Notes: generated from the sequence alone by a model not told the origin. A DNA stretch of 64,000 bases from JAHWKS01 sp964458385 (GCA_964458385.1 CAYWIS010000003.1:1-64000), one strand, 5' to 3'. Positions 1 to 8,648 are shown, numbered from the stretch's first letter. Numbers and translations: made by a program.

Positions 1-1187
1 GTAGCACGCCCCCGGTCCGAATGGCGATTCTCTTCGCCGGTTGCGGCTTCCATAGCCGCGAGTGGTGGGCCAAGGGGCAAGGAGCGTCGATGGAGTTGGG
101 CAAAGTCCTAACGCCCTTGCGAGAGTTTCGCGACCGCATGACATTCATTCGCGGCCTTTACAACGCTGAAGCGCTCAAGGGGAATATTCATAGCTCGCAG
201 ACTGGCAACCTATTGTCGGGGGCTCCGCTGGCCGCAGGCGGGACGATTCGGACCGGGGTTAGCGTCGATCAGGTGCTTGCGCAGCGGATCGGCCATCGAA
301 CCAAGTTGCCAAGCCTGGTGCTGGGGTGCGAAAAGGCGAACCCCTCGGTGCACAAAAATTACTCGATGCTCTATAGCTCTCACATCTCGTGGAGCACCCC
401 CACCACGCCGACGCCGCTGGAGGTCTACCCGGCTTTGGCGTTCGATCAACTTTTTCAAGACAAGGCGTCCCGCGGCGATAAGAGCGTACTCGACGCCGTT
501 CTCGACGACGCTCGGGACTTCCGGCGCGGCGTGAGCCGCCGCGACCAACAGCGGTTAGACGAATACCTGAACTCCGTGCGTGAAGTGGAGCAGCGCATCG
601 AGCGTGCCGGAAAGCGGGGAGAACTCCAAGGTTGGCGGCCCACGCTGACCAAACCCAACATGCCCCGCCCGGCTGATGGTTATCCCCAAGATATTGTCGA
701 GCACATGCGGCTAATGTGCGATATCCTGGTGCTAGCCTTCCAGACCGATACTACACGCATCTGCACGCTCAAACTGAACAACGATCATGGCACGCTCCGC
801 TTCCCGCACCTGGGCGTGGATTACATGATCCATCACCTGCTCTCGCATACCGACAGCGACGACTGGCTTAAGGTCAACCAATTCTTCCTGGAGCAACTGG
901 CGTACATTGCCCGCAAGTTGGATGCGATCCAAGAAGGGGAGCGCACCGCTCTGGACAATTCCATGCTGATGCTCTGCTCGAGCATGATCAATGGTCATCA
1001 CGACGCCACGCAGCTTCCCGTGGTCATGCTCGGCCGCGCCGGAGGCCAGATCCAAGGTGGGCAGAACCTTGACTATCTGCACCGGCCCGACCGACAGATG
1101 TGTCGGCTGTATCTCACCATGATGGAAAAGATGGGCGTTCATCTCGACAAGTTCGGCGATGCAACCGCTCCTCTGGAGGAAGTCTAG
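1..1187 (+). CDS. DUF1552 domain-containing exported protein (5' end missing)
   Basis: The reading frame is already open at the left edge of the window (codons in phase from position 3), so the true start and the expected Tat signal lie outside; the ATG at 21 is internal. About 394 residues are visible. The protein matches the planctomycete/PVC DUF1552 family: an early GFHSREWW segment (family members have a similar PNG..P..WWP region), then the conserved stretch with RDRMTFIRGL, SGAPL, SVDQVLAQ and LPSLVLG. The C-terminal half carries the HLLSHTDSDDWLKVNQFF region and a DNSMLMLCSSMING segment with GHHDATQLP close by. The family is exported and usually sits beside DUF1592-type cytochrome genes. 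Its biochemical role is unknown. A hairpin that could end transcription lies 61 bp downstream. Family call is firm, function is not. Confidence 0.85.
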   Translation, partial: STPPVRMAILFAGCGFHSREWWAKGQGASMELGKVLTPLREFRDRMTFIRGLYNAEALKGNIHSSQTGNLLSGAPLAAGGTIRTGVSVDQVLAQRIGHRTKLPSLVLGCEKANPSVHKNYSMLYSSHISWSTPTTPTPLEVYPALAFDQLFQDKASRGDKSVLDAVLDDARDFRRGVSRRDQQRLDEYLNSVREVEQRIERAGKRGELQGWRPTLTKPNMPRPADGYPQDIVEHMRLMCDILVLAFQTDTTRICTLKLNNDHGTLRFPHLGVDYMIHHLLSHTDSDDWLKVNQFFLEQLAYIARKLDAIQEGERTALDNSMLMLCSSMINGHHDATQLPVVMLGRAGGQIQGGQNLDYLHRPDRQMCRLYLTMMEKMGVHLDKFGDATAPLEEV

Positions 1188-1728
1188 AGGAAGCCCGCAA
1201 AAAGCCATTTATTTGATGTTCGCGTTTTGCTTGCAGCCGTGCCTCTGCGTGCCGTTGGTAAACCCAACGGCACACAAGGCAAGCTTTGTCTTTCATCCCG
1301 CTAGCTGCGACTCGGTGGTTCGACCATCAGCGGCTTCCAGCATTTTGATCGCCGGCAACCACGCGAGAGCGGTAAAGAGTTAACCGCCGGCGATGCCCCT
1401 CAGCCGACCGACAATCGTCGGCCATACCGTTCAAAAGCTCTTACTAATCAGACTGCGAATTCGCCCAACGGTGCTTAACAGCAAGGAAATCGCCGTACGA
1501 TTTCGGGATTCTCGTAATCCAATCGAAATGCGATAGGCGGTTCAATGGTGACGGCATTCTGACGAAGAAGGGGCCCGGAGAATCGTAGCGCCTCATCGGC
1601 GTGACCTTTGCGCCAATCTTGTCGCCTGGAGAAGACCCAAATGGCCGATGGGGACAGGGGCCTGAACGAGAGCCACAAATGCGGTAGATTGAGTAAAGGC
1701 GGGTTAACGCTTGCGGGGCGCGAAAATT
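1188..1728. other. Intergenic region, no convincing gene
   Basis: 540 bases between the DUF1552 gene and the [2Fe-2S] gene. It holds one strong hairpin at 1249-1273 (annotated separately) and a weaker CCGAC/GTCGG repeat near 1400. An antisense open frame across 1444-1824 has no recognisable motif and overlaps the BFD-like gene, so it was not taken as a gene. No tRNA fold was seen. Confidence 0.6.
1249..1273 (+). terminator. Hairpin downstream of the DUF1552 gene
   Basis: A perfect 10-bp inverted repeat, GTGCCGTTGG and CCAACGGCAC, separated by five bases (TAAAC). It starts 61 bp after the stop codon. It is followed by a mixed sequence with short T groups (CTTTGTCTTTC) rather than a true T-run, so intrinsic termination is likely but not certain. 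It could also be a dispersed genomic hairpin. Confidence 0.5.
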
Positions 1729-2025
1729 ATGGAACTCGACGACGAGCTTTGCCTCTGCTTTCATGTGACCAAGCGGAAGGTGATTAACTTTCTGCGCGTC
1801 GAGAAACCCCGTCGCGTAGGCCAACTCAGCGAGTGTTACGGCGCCGGTACGGGTTGCGGTTGGTGTCGCCCTTATCTCCGACGATTATTCGATCAAGCCG
1901 CTCAAGGAGGCGAGTTGGACGCCGACTTACCCTCCGTCGCCGAGTACGCCCGAGCCCGCGCCAAATATATCCGCGAGGGAGGCGGCACGCCGCCGCCCGG
2001 CGCCACGCCCATCGACGAACCTTAA
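1729..2025 (+). CDS. Stand-alone BFD-like [2Fe-2S]-binding protein
   Basis: 98 residues from the ATG at 1729; a TTG 18 bases upstream is an alternative. The N-terminal half is a bacterioferritin-associated ferredoxin (BFD)-like domain. Cysteines C8 and C10 form the C-x-C pair (CLCFHVT) and C43 and C46 the C-x2-C pair (CGWC), the pattern that holds a [2Fe-2S] cluster in this fold. An extra cysteine, C36, lies just before. The C-terminal 45 residues are charged and then Pro/Gly-rich, with no fold seen. Proteins of this kind act as small electron-transfer or iron-release partners. No bacterioferritin gene is nearby, so the partner cannot be named. The thioesterase gene follows on the same strand after 30 bp, so co-transcription is possible. 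Confidence 0.8.
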   Translation: MELDDELCLCFHVTKRKVINFLRVEKPRRVGQLSECYGAGTGCGWCRPYLRRLFDQAAQGGELDADLPSVAEYARARAKYIREGGGTPPPGATPIDEP

Positions 2026-2055
2026 GCCCGGCTCACGCATACCGTCGCACCCTTG

Positions 2056-2505
2056 ATGACTCCACCGTCCCAACTTGGCGAGTTTCCTGTAGTGATCTCC
2101 CTGCCTGTCCTTTGGGGCGATCAAGACGCCTTCGGCCATGTCAATAATGTCGTGCCGATCCGCTGGTTCGAATCCGCGCGAATCGCCTATTTGGAGAGGC
2201 AGGAAATTTCCGCCATCATGGAACAGGAAAAGGTCGGGCCGATCCTTGCGGCGATTAGTTGCAACTACCGGCGGCAGATGACGTATCCCGACACGGTATG
2301 GATTGGCGCCCGGATCACGCGTTTAGGACGCTCAAGCATCACCATGGTCCATCAGGTCTGGAGTGAACGTCGCCAGGCAATCTCGGCCGATGGCGAATCG
2401 ACCATTGTGATTTTCGACTACGCCGCGCAGCGCTCGGTGCGCATGAGCGACGCGCTGCGCCGGGCGATTGTTCAGGTCGAGGGCCGTCCCGTGGAAGGCG
2501 CCTAG
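2056..2505 (+). CDS. Acyl-CoA thioesterase, YbgC/FadM (4HBT) family
   Basis: 149 residues from ATG 2056 (a TTG directly before it is an alternative start). It is a single hotdog-fold domain of the 4-hydroxybenzoyl-CoA thioesterase type. The signature WGDQDAFGHVNN is near residue 20, with the Asp that acts in catalysis, followed by the long helix region (RWFESARIAYLE). The central strands include ISCNYRRQMTYPDTVWIGARI. The expected reaction is hydrolysis of an acyl-CoA thioester; the chain specificity cannot be read from sequence. It lies 30 bp after the [2Fe-2S] gene and converges on trpD with only 18 bp between the two stop codons, leaving almost no room for a separate terminator. Confidence 0.85.
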   Translation: MTPPSQLGEFPVVISLPVLWGDQDAFGHVNNVVPIRWFESARIAYLERQEISAIMEQEKVGPILAAISCNYRRQMTYPDTVWIGARITRLGRSSITMVHQVWSERRQAISADGESTIVIFDYAAQRSVRMSDALRRAIVQVEGRPVEGA

Positions 2506-2523
2506 CCCGCACGGTAACGCGGA

Positions 2524-3546
2524 TCACGCATGGCTTAATGCGATCCACTGCGCTAGCTTTTCACGAGCGGCGCCGCTGTCCAGAGCCTCAGCCGCGCGCT
2601 GGGCGCAGGCCAGCGGCGTGTCGCACATGCCTACGGTCCACAACGCCGCCGCCGCGTTGATAATCACCATATCGCGAGCAGGCCCCGGTTCGCCCTCCAA
2701 AACGCGGCGAATGAGCGCCGCGCTGGCGGCAGGAGTGTCGGCGGCCAGCGCTTCTCGACCATCGCCGGCCGTCGGAAAGCCAAAATCTTCGGGACGCCAA
2801 GTAAACTCGTGCGTCTGGCCTTGCCTCGCTTCTACGGCGCGCGTGCCGGCGTACAGCGTTACTTCGTCCAGACCGTCATCGCCACAAACGACAACCGCCC
2901 GCTCGCCTCCCAACAGCCGCAGCGCCCCTGCAAGTAAATCCTGCAAGTGCGGTTTTCCCGTTCCGACAAGTTGATAGGGCGCTTCCGCCGGGTTGGCCAA
3001 AGGTCCAAGCAAGTTGAAGATCGTTGGGAAACCAAGCATTCGGCGAACCGGCGCCACATGCTTCATGGCTGGGTGCAAGAGCGGCGCAAAGCAAAAGCAC
3101 ACGCCCACTTCGTCCAGACACATTCCCACGGTTTCCACCGAGGCGTCAACATTTACTCCCAACTCGACCAGCACATCGGCCGAGCCGCTCTTGCTGGTAA
3201 TGCGACGGTTGCCGTGCTTGGCGACCGCCGCCCCCGCGGCCGCCGCCACAAGCGCCGCCGCCGTGCTGATGTTGAACGTGCCCGATCCATCGCCGCCAGT
3301 CCCGCAGGTGTCCAAAAGACGGGTGCGGCGGGTGGGAATGCGCGTCATGTGGTCGCGCAAAGCCGCCGCGGCGCCGGCCACCTCTTCGACGGTTTCGCCT
3401 TTGTGATGCAGGGCCGTAAGAAGCATCGCAATTCGGTTCTCGTCAACGGCGCCGCGCATGATGCAGTCGATTGCGGCCTTCATTTCTTCCATCGTCAGGT
3501 TTTCGCCACCTGAAACGCGGCCGAGAAGAGAGTCGAAGTCGGTCAT
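2524..3546 (-). CDS. trpD: Anthranilate phosphoribosyltransferase
   Basis: 340 residues from ATG at 3546. A longer in-frame extension exists, but it has no family similarity and the family begins near MTDFDSLL. The enzyme transfers phosphoribosyl from PRPP to anthranilate, the second committed step of tryptophan synthesis. The PRPP-binding motif is complete (DTCGTGGDGSGTFNIS near residue 75). The KHGNRRITSKSGSADVLE-like block has the conserved KHGN and SxSGSADVL segments, and the later RRMLGFPTIFNLLGPLANPA and GDDGLDE motifs are present. Length is normal. No other trp gene is in the window, so it is an unlinked copy, as in many planctomycetes. The start region faces the deoxyhypusine synthase-like gene across 263 bp, which must hold both promoters. 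Confidence 0.95.
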   Translation of the reverse strand: MTDFDSLLGRVSGGENLTMEEMKAAIDCIMRGAVDENRIAMLLTALHHKGETVEEVAGAAAALRDHMTRIPTRRTRLLDTCGTGGDGSGTFNISTAAALVAAAAGAAVAKHGNRRITSKSGSADVLVELGVNVDASVETVGMCLDEVGVCFCFAPLLHPAMKHVAPVRRMLGFPTIFNLLGPLANPAEAPYQLVGTGKPHLQDLLAGALRLLGGERAVVVCGDDGLDEVTLYAGTRAVEARQGQTHEFTWRPEDFGFPTAGDGREALAADTPAASAALIRRVLEGEPGPARDMVIINAAAALWTVGMCDTPLACAQRAAEALDSGAAREKLAQWIALSHA

Positions 3547-3809
3547 GAGGTTTCGTAACGTTCCGCGATGGGACGAGAAGCAGAAGTCAGGAATCGGAGG
3601 GGCCGGTGGTTGGCGGGGACCTTTCCGCACCGTAGGCAAGATATGGAGCATTATGCCTGGTCGACCCGAAAAACACAAAGGCGCCGGGGATAGCCCCTCA
3701 CGAAAGGCGCGATAGAATTAGGCGTGTTCAAAGTAGCAGGGGCGCCACGAGCGCCATCTTCCGCGGCGCACGGCATGCGCGTACTACTTTTTCCCGAGGC
3801 CCGAGAAAG

Positions 3810-4865
3810 ATGCTATCCAAGGAAAAACTGCTCTCGCGTACCGTCGAGCATATCGACATCACCCAACACAACGTGGTTCCCCTTGTGGACGCCATGCGCG
3901 ATATGGCGTTTAGCGCTCGTGACCTGGCGCGGGCGGCCGACATCTACGACCGTATGCTGCGCGACACCGACTGCGGAATTATCCTCTGTCTGGCTGGCTC
4001 TCTGGTGAGCGCGGGGCTGCGCAAGGTGTTCGTCGACATGGTGCGCAACCGAATGGTCGACGCCATTGTGAGCACCGGGGCGAACATTGTGGATCAGGAT
4101 TTCTTCGAGGCGCTGGGATTCCGCCACTGGCAGGCCGAAGACCGCCTCAAGGCGGGATTAGACGACAACGAGCTGCGCGAACTTCACATCGACCGCATCT
4201 ATGACACCCTGATCGACGAAGACGAGCTGCGCATCTGCGACGAAACGTGCAAGCGAATCGCCGACGAGCTGCCGCCCCGTCCTTATTCCTCGCGCGAGTT
4301 CATTCGCGAGATGGGCCGTTATCTTGTGGATCAGGGGCAGGGCGAAGACTCGATTATCCGGGCCGCTTATGAAGAAGACCTCCCGATCTTCTGCCCCGCC
4401 TTTTCCGACTGCTCAGCGGGACTAGGTATCGTGGGGCACTACTTTGAGCGCGGCGATGAACCGAAGACCTCGTTCGACAGCGCCAAGGACTTTTACGAAC
4501 TGACGCAGATCAAGATTCACAACCCCACCACAGGAATCTTTATGATCGGCGGCGGCGTGCCCAAGAACTTCACGCAAGATATTGTGGTGGCGGCCGACAT
4601 CTTGGGGCACGATGCTCCCATGCACAAGTACGCCATTCAAGTGACCGTGGCCGACAGCCGCGACGGGGCCTTGTCTGGATCGACGCTTAAAGAGGCGTCG
4701 AGCTGGGGTAAAGTGGACACCGCCTTCGAACAAATGGTGTACAGCGAGGCCACCCTCGCTGTGCCGCTCATTGCCGCCTATGGTTACCACAAAGGCGCAT
4801 GGCGCAACCGCGAGTTCAAACGTTTCCAAAAGCTTTACGAAAAGGAAGTTACGGCCGCCAAGTAA
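3810..4865 (+). CDS. Deoxyhypusine synthase-like family protein
   Basis: 351 residues, full length for the family. Deoxyhypusine synthases move the aminobutyl group of spermidine to a lysine; in eukaryotes and archaea the acceptor is eIF5A. Bacteria lack eIF5A, and bacterial homologues are thought to use a small amine instead (homospermidine synthase-like) or another acceptor. Seen here: the Rossmann-type NAD-binding segments around LCLAGSLVSAG and VSTGANIVDQD, an IFCPAFSDCSAG block, IFMIGGGVPKNFTQD, and EASSWGK, in which K301 aligns with the catalytic lysine that forms the enzyme-imine intermediate in deoxyhypusine synthase. It is therefore predicted active. It lies alone, followed after about 50 bp by the oppositely oriented zinc-ribbon gene. 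An agmatine deiminase in the same window supports a polyamine role, by inference only. Confidence 0.85.
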   Translation: MLSKEKLLSRTVEHIDITQHNVVPLVDAMRDMAFSARDLARAADIYDRMLRDTDCGIILCLAGSLVSAGLRKVFVDMVRNRMVDAIVSTGANIVDQDFFEALGFRHWQAEDRLKAGLDDNELRELHIDRIYDTLIDEDELRICDETCKRIADELPPRPYSSREFIREMGRYLVDQGQGEDSIIRAAYEEDLPIFCPAFSDCSAGLGIVGHYFERGDEPKTSFDSAKDFYELTQIKIHNPTTGIFMIGGGVPKNFTQDIVVAADILGHDAPMHKYAIQVTVADSRDGALSGSTLKEASSWGKVDTAFEQMVYSEATLAVPLIAAYGYHKGAWRNREFKRFQKLYEKEVTAAK

Positions 4866-4916
4866 GGCAACTGAGCGAGGCCCTTCTGGGTAAGATCTAC
4901 CCTGCATTGCCCCAAC

Positions 4917-5084
4917 CTACATGGGGCCGCCTTCGCAGCAGGTTTCGCAGATGGTGTGGCAAGCCGAACATTGCAGCTTGCCACGAATCTCGATGAGCGT
5001 TCCGCCGCACACGGGACACACCGGGCGAGGAGGCCGCGGATCCGGGGCGTCATTACGGATAGGCGGATGCGGTGGTTGAGACAT
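4917..5084 (-). CDS. Small zinc-ribbon protein (55 aa)
   Basis: A 55-residue frame, short enough to be missed by many gene callers. The first 22 residues are Pro-rich (MSQPPHPPIRND...). After that comes a compact cysteine cluster: C23-P-V-C26-GG ... C39-S-A-C42-H, then C46-E-T-C49-C50. Pairs C23/C26 and C39/C42 fit a zinc ribbon with a GGTLIEIRGKLQ linker, and the C-terminal cysteines could bind a second metal. The protein is probably cytoplasmic; there is no signal peptide. Function is unknown. It lies between the deoxyhypusine synthase-like gene (stop 51 bp away, convergent) and glgP, whose stop is 115 bp upstream in its own reading direction, so it may ride on the glgP transcript. Confidence 0.75.
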   Translation of the reverse strand: MSQPPHPPIRNDAPDPRPPRPVCPVCGGTLIEIRGKLQCSACHTICETCCEGGPM

Positions 5085-5199
5085 CGCGTCCCCACACCAG
5101 GAAGAAAGCGGAACGAAACCAAGCGCACCCTTGATCAGGGTGCGCTGCTCTGGGGCGCTCGCACCGCAAACGCCCCATCGAATTGGCTTTAGGCCGTCG

Positions 5200-7401
5200 T
5201 TAGGGCATGTCGCAACTCAGGCCGCCCGCGGCCGGCACATAGCAGGTGCGGGTGTAGTCCATCACCATGCGATGTGCACTGAACCGCCACGCCAGGCTGG
5301 CGATGGAGTTCATCATCATCCGGATCCACCGTCGCGGCAGACCGTCGACATCTCGGTCATAGAATGTGGGGATGATCTCCGTCTCCAGGGTGTCGTACAG
5401 CGCCTCGGCGTCGCGAGCGTCGGTCACTTCGTCGTTGGTGTGACTGAAGCCTTTTCCAATGGCGAAGCCGTTTTGTCCGTCATACGCCTCCGCCCACCAA
5501 CCGTCGAGCACCGAGAAATTCAACCCGCCATTGAGCACCACTTTCTGACCGCTGGTGCCCGAAGCCTCCAGAGGCCGGCGGGGGTTGTTCAGCCACACAT
5601 CGACCCCTTGCACCATGTGCCGGGCGACGTTGATGTCGTAGTCCTCGATAAACACGATACGATTGTTGAATCGTTCGTCGAATCGGGTGTTGACGATCTC
5701 CTGAATAAACTTCTTCCCCGGTTCATCCTTGGGATGGGCTTTACCCGCGAAAACGATCTGAATCGGCCGTTCGGGGTCGTTGATGAGCCGGTAGAGCCGC
5801 TCTTTGTCGCGCATGATGAGCGTCGCCCGCTTGTAAGTAGCGAAACGACGGCCAAATCCAATCGTTAGGATATTGGGATCAAGAATATTCCGGGCGGTTT
5901 CAATCACCTGATCGCTTTCGCCACGGCGGCGACACTGCCGAGCCACACGGCGCCGCACGAATTGAAGCAGCAGGTTCTTAAGCGCCACGTGCGTTTCCCA
6001 TAACTCCCCGGGATCGACCTCGTAGATCTTCTGCCATACCTCCGGCTCGCCCATTTTCTTCATCCAGTTAGCCGGGAAGTAACGGTCGTAAAGCTGCTGC
6101 ATCTGCCAGGCGAGCCAACTGGGAATATGGACGCCATTGGTAATGTGGCCAATAGGAATTTCCTCCTCGACGCGCCAGGGCCAAAGATTCGCCCACATAC
6201 GGCGCGTCACATGGCCGTGCAACGAACTGACGGCGTTGGCCCGGCGCGAGAGCTTCAGGCCGACCACCGTCATGCAGAAGGGCTCGTGTACATTCTGCGG
6301 TTCAACGCGTCCCAGCCCCATGAGTTGATCGTACGAGATATTCAGTGCATCGCGCAGCGGGCCCAAGTGCTCTTCGACCAAGTCGCCGCGGAAGCGGTCA
6401 TGGCCGGCGGGAACGGGCGTGTGCGTGGTAAACACCGTCTGCTGCGAGACTTCGCGGAGCGCGTCGTCAAACGAGAGGCCATTGTCATGCATCCGCTCTC
6501 GGATTACCTCCAGCGGAGCGAACGCGCTGTGGCCTTCGTTCAAATGATAAACCCCAGGCCAGATCCCCAGCGCCCGAAGCGCTCGCACCCCCCCTACCCC
6601 CAGCACCAATTCTTGGCGAATGCGGGTCCGCTCATCGCCACCATAAAGACGGGAGGTCAACTCACGGTCTTCCGGGCGGTTCCCCTCAACATCGCAGTCC
6701 AGCAGGTACAACTTCACACGGCCGACGTGCATTAGCCACACTTTGGCGAATAGGTCGCCGGTGCGGGTCTCGATGCGAACGGTGATCGGCTCCCCCTCGG
6801 GAGAGAGGGCCGGCTCCATCGGCAAGTCTTCGACGTTGGTGTCTTGGTAGAGTTCGTTCTGGTAGCCGTGCTCGTCCAGCCGTTGGCGAAAATAGCCTTG
6901 ATCATAAAACAGCCCAATGCCAACCAGCGGGACCCCCAAACCGCTCGCGCTTTTGATATGGTCGCCCGAGAGAACCCCCAAGCCGCCTGAGTAAATGGGG
7001 AGCGACTCATGGATGCCAAACTCGGCGGAAAAATACGCGACGGGCTTTGCTCCTAACACGCCCGCATGCGTTGAACTCCAAGTTTGCTTTTCAGCCAAAT
7101 ACTCCTTCAAGCGGCGATAAGCGTGGTTAATGCGGCTGTAAAGGACCATTTCAGCCGCGCGAATCTCCAGCCGTTCAGGCGTGAATTCCTTGAGCAGGGC
7201 GATAGGGTTGTGGTCTAGTTGGCGCCAGCGAATGGGGTCCAGATCACGAAAGAGGTTGATCACCTCGGGATGCCAAGTCCACCACAAATTGCGGGCCAAG
7301 GCGTTGCACTTGTCGTATAGACTTTGCGCCGAAAGCTCTACACCCGGCGGCGTCGACTTGGGTGCAGTTGTGGGCGACATGAGCATACTCGCTGGGTTCA
7401 T
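5200..7401 (-). CDS. glgP: Alpha-glucan (glycogen) phosphorylase
   Basis: 733 residues from ATG 7401; ATGs at 7386 and 7380 are also possible. The enzyme removes glucose-1-phosphate from the end of alpha-1,4-glucans and uses pyridoxal phosphate. The N-terminal region (LARNLWWTWHPEVINLFRDLD) is the DUF3417-type start of the Thermotoga-like short phosphorylases. AYFSAEFGIHESLPIYSGGLGVLSGDH and GVYHLNEGHSAF are family blocks, and EASGTSGQK followed by VVLNGGLN holds K620, the residue expected to carry PLP. It is shorter than the E. coli MalP/GlgP type and lacks that type's N-terminal regulatory extension. It points toward the zinc-ribbon gene and is transcribed away from the small lipoprotein-like gene across 337 bp. 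Confidence 0.93.
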   Translation of the reverse strand: MNPASMLMSPTTAPKSTPPGVELSAQSLYDKCNALARNLWWTWHPEVINLFRDLDPIRWRQLDHNPIALLKEFTPERLEIRAAEMVLYSRINHAYRRLKEYLAEKQTWSSTHAGVLGAKPVAYFSAEFGIHESLPIYSGGLGVLSGDHIKSASGLGVPLVGIGLFYDQGYFRQRLDEHGYQNELYQDTNVEDLPMEPALSPEGEPITVRIETRTGDLFAKVWLMHVGRVKLYLLDCDVEGNRPEDRELTSRLYGGDERTRIRQELVLGVGGVRALRALGIWPGVYHLNEGHSAFAPLEVIRERMHDNGLSFDDALREVSQQTVFTTHTPVPAGHDRFRGDLVEEHLGPLRDALNISYDQLMGLGRVEPQNVHEPFCMTVVGLKLSRRANAVSSLHGHVTRRMWANLWPWRVEEEIPIGHITNGVHIPSWLAWQMQQLYDRYFPANWMKKMGEPEVWQKIYEVDPGELWETHVALKNLLLQFVRRRVARQCRRRGESDQVIETARNILDPNILTIGFGRRFATYKRATLIMRDKERLYRLINDPERPIQIVFAGKAHPKDEPGKKFIQEIVNTRFDERFNNRIVFIEDYDINVARHMVQGVDVWLNNPRRPLEASGTSGQKVVLNGGLNFSVLDGWWAEAYDGQNGFAIGKGFSHTNDEVTDARDAEALYDTLETEIIPTFYDRDVDGLPRRWIRMMMNSIASLAWRFSAHRMVMDYTRTCYVPAAGGLSCDMP

Positions 7402-7738
7402 GGGAATCCCTTCTCCACCTGAACATTAGGACTACGTCCTTGAAACAAAACGCCAAATGCGTCGTAAAAGTATACCCATTCGGCGGTTGAGACGCGACCC
7501 CATTCGTCGCCCCTGGTCGCGCCATTCAACCGCCAGATTCGCCGCAGATTGCCGCGATTGCGGTTTCCCACAACGACCGCCCTACGGCAAGCGTTGGAGC
7601 ATTCCACCAGACGCCCGTTCTCCCCCTAAGGCATTGGCTCGCAGCGTACGCGTCTCGTTTGCTCTGGACGAATTTGTTGGATTTTGGGACAGTTGGCCCG
7701 TCGTTGACCTCGATTAGCATTCTTTTACGGTGGCTGCT
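7402..7738. other. Divergent intergenic region
   Basis: 337 bases between the diverging glgP and small lipoprotein-like genes. It should contain both promoters. No clear -10/-35 pair, operator or hairpin stood out, and no gene was recognised. Confidence 0.5.
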
Positions 7739-7972
7739 ATGTTCGATCGCCTGGGAGCGGCTCTAAGGCGGTGCTGGCTTATCTGGGTGCTCATCGTGAC
7801 TCTGACGCCAGCGGGTTGCACTTTCGACTTTCTCGACCGGCTTCGCGGGCCTGGTTTTGACGACGACAGCAAGCGCCTAACCTCGGAACTGCCACAGCGG
7901 AAGCGCGAGGGTAAGCCGTTTAGCTTCTCCACCAAGGGCCGCGAAATAGAGAAAAATTTCGGGTTTGAGTGA
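7739..7972 (+). CDS. Small exported or lipoprotein-like protein, unknown function
   Basis: 77 residues from ATG 7739 (a GTG nine bases upstream is in frame). A hydrophobic helix follows two arginines (RRCWLIWVLIVTLTPAGC). The Cys that ends it sits in a TPAGC context, close to but not a perfect lipobox because position -3 is Pro rather than Leu/Val. The mature part is short and charged (DFLDRLRGPGFDDDSKRL...) and ends with a SFSTKGREIEKNFG-type tail. I believe similar short exported proteins with this kind of tail occur in other planctomycetes, but that is memory, not a search. Function cannot be assigned. Confidence 0.6.
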   Translation: MFDRLGAALRRCWLIWVLIVTLTPAGCTFDFLDRLRGPGFDDDSKRLTSELPQRKREGKPFSFSTKGREIEKNFGFE

Positions 7973-8081
7973 TTGCGCCGTGTGCGGCACTGCGGGGTCC
8001 CAATTCTTGAGGCAGTTCAATTTGATTCTGCGCGGTCGGGCGTCCGAAGATTAGTTTTGATCTTGTCTCTGCGCCCTGGCG

Positions 8082-8648
8082 TTGCAAAGGAATGCGACGT
8101 TGAAACCCGCGAGCACGCTTCAATATTTGTATCTTTCCCGCCTTGCCCGCCCGGCTCACGAGCGCGTCTTGTATCGCGCGCTTCGGCGTCGGTCCGTGCG
8201 CTCCATCGTGGAAATCGGTATGGGCGATGGACGACGCGCACTGCGTCTGCTAGCCGTCGCGCAACGATTCCGCCCCAATGAGCGGTTAAGTTATTCTGGA
8301 ATTGACCTTTTCGAAGCCCGGCCTGCCGGAGCGCCTGGGTTAGCGCTCAAGGATGCGCATCGCGAACTAACGCGAACGGGCGTGCAGCTACGTCTGGTTC
8401 CCGGCGATCCGTGGGCGGCCTTATCGCGCTGCGCCAACGCGCTGGCTAACACCGACCTGCTAGTGATCTCGGCCGACCACGAAGCCGAGGCGCTAGCCCG
8501 CGCTTGGTTTTACCTGCCGCGCATGCTTCACGAAGGTTCGCTGGTCTTTCTTGAAGAAGGGGCAACCGGCAACCGCCACTATCGCCAATTGAGCTATCAA
8601 GAGGCAATTGCGCGAGCCCAAAGCGAACCTAGCCGACGCGCCGCCTAG
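8082..8648 (+). CDS. Class I SAM methyltransferase-like protein
   Basis: 188 residues; the start at 8082 is a TTG and a slightly different start is possible. Residues 41-60 read RSIVEIGMGDGRRALRLL, a good match to methyltransferase motif I (hydrophobic-E-x-G-x-G-x-G) at the SAM site. It is followed by YSGIDLFEAR, which fits the acidic motif II, and by a later DLLVISADHEAEALARAWFYLPRML block. The C-terminus is short compared with full methyltransferases. Substrate is unknown; an enzymatically inactive relative cannot be excluded. It converges on the Dop/PafA-like gene with 47 bp between stops. Confidence 0.65.
   Translation: MQRNATLKPASTLQYLYLSRLARPAHERVLYRALRRRSVRSIVEIGMGDGRRALRLLAVAQRFRPNERLSYSGIDLFEARPAGAPGLALKDAHRELTRTGVQLRLVPGDPWAALSRCANALANTDLLVISADHEAEALARAWFYLPRMLHEGSLVFLEEGATGNRHYRQLSYQEAIARAQSEPSRRAA

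Noticed and set aside
1444..1824. Possible minus-strand gene of 126 codons
   Set aside because: Overlaps the BFD-like gene on the other strand, no recognisable domain and no start signal.
2165..2175. GGTTCGAATCC sequence typical of a tRNA T-arm
   Set aside because: It lies inside the thioesterase coding region (WFESARIA), and no acceptor stem, D-arm or anticodon arm surrounds it.
2947..3513. Frame of 188 codons opposite trpD
   Set aside because: Antisense to the PRPP-binding and other conserved trpD blocks; low-complexity basic composition.
5131..5868. Open frame of 245 codons opposite glgP
   Set aside because: Antisense to conserved glycogen phosphorylase blocks; its composition is that expected for a shadow frame in GC-rich DNA.
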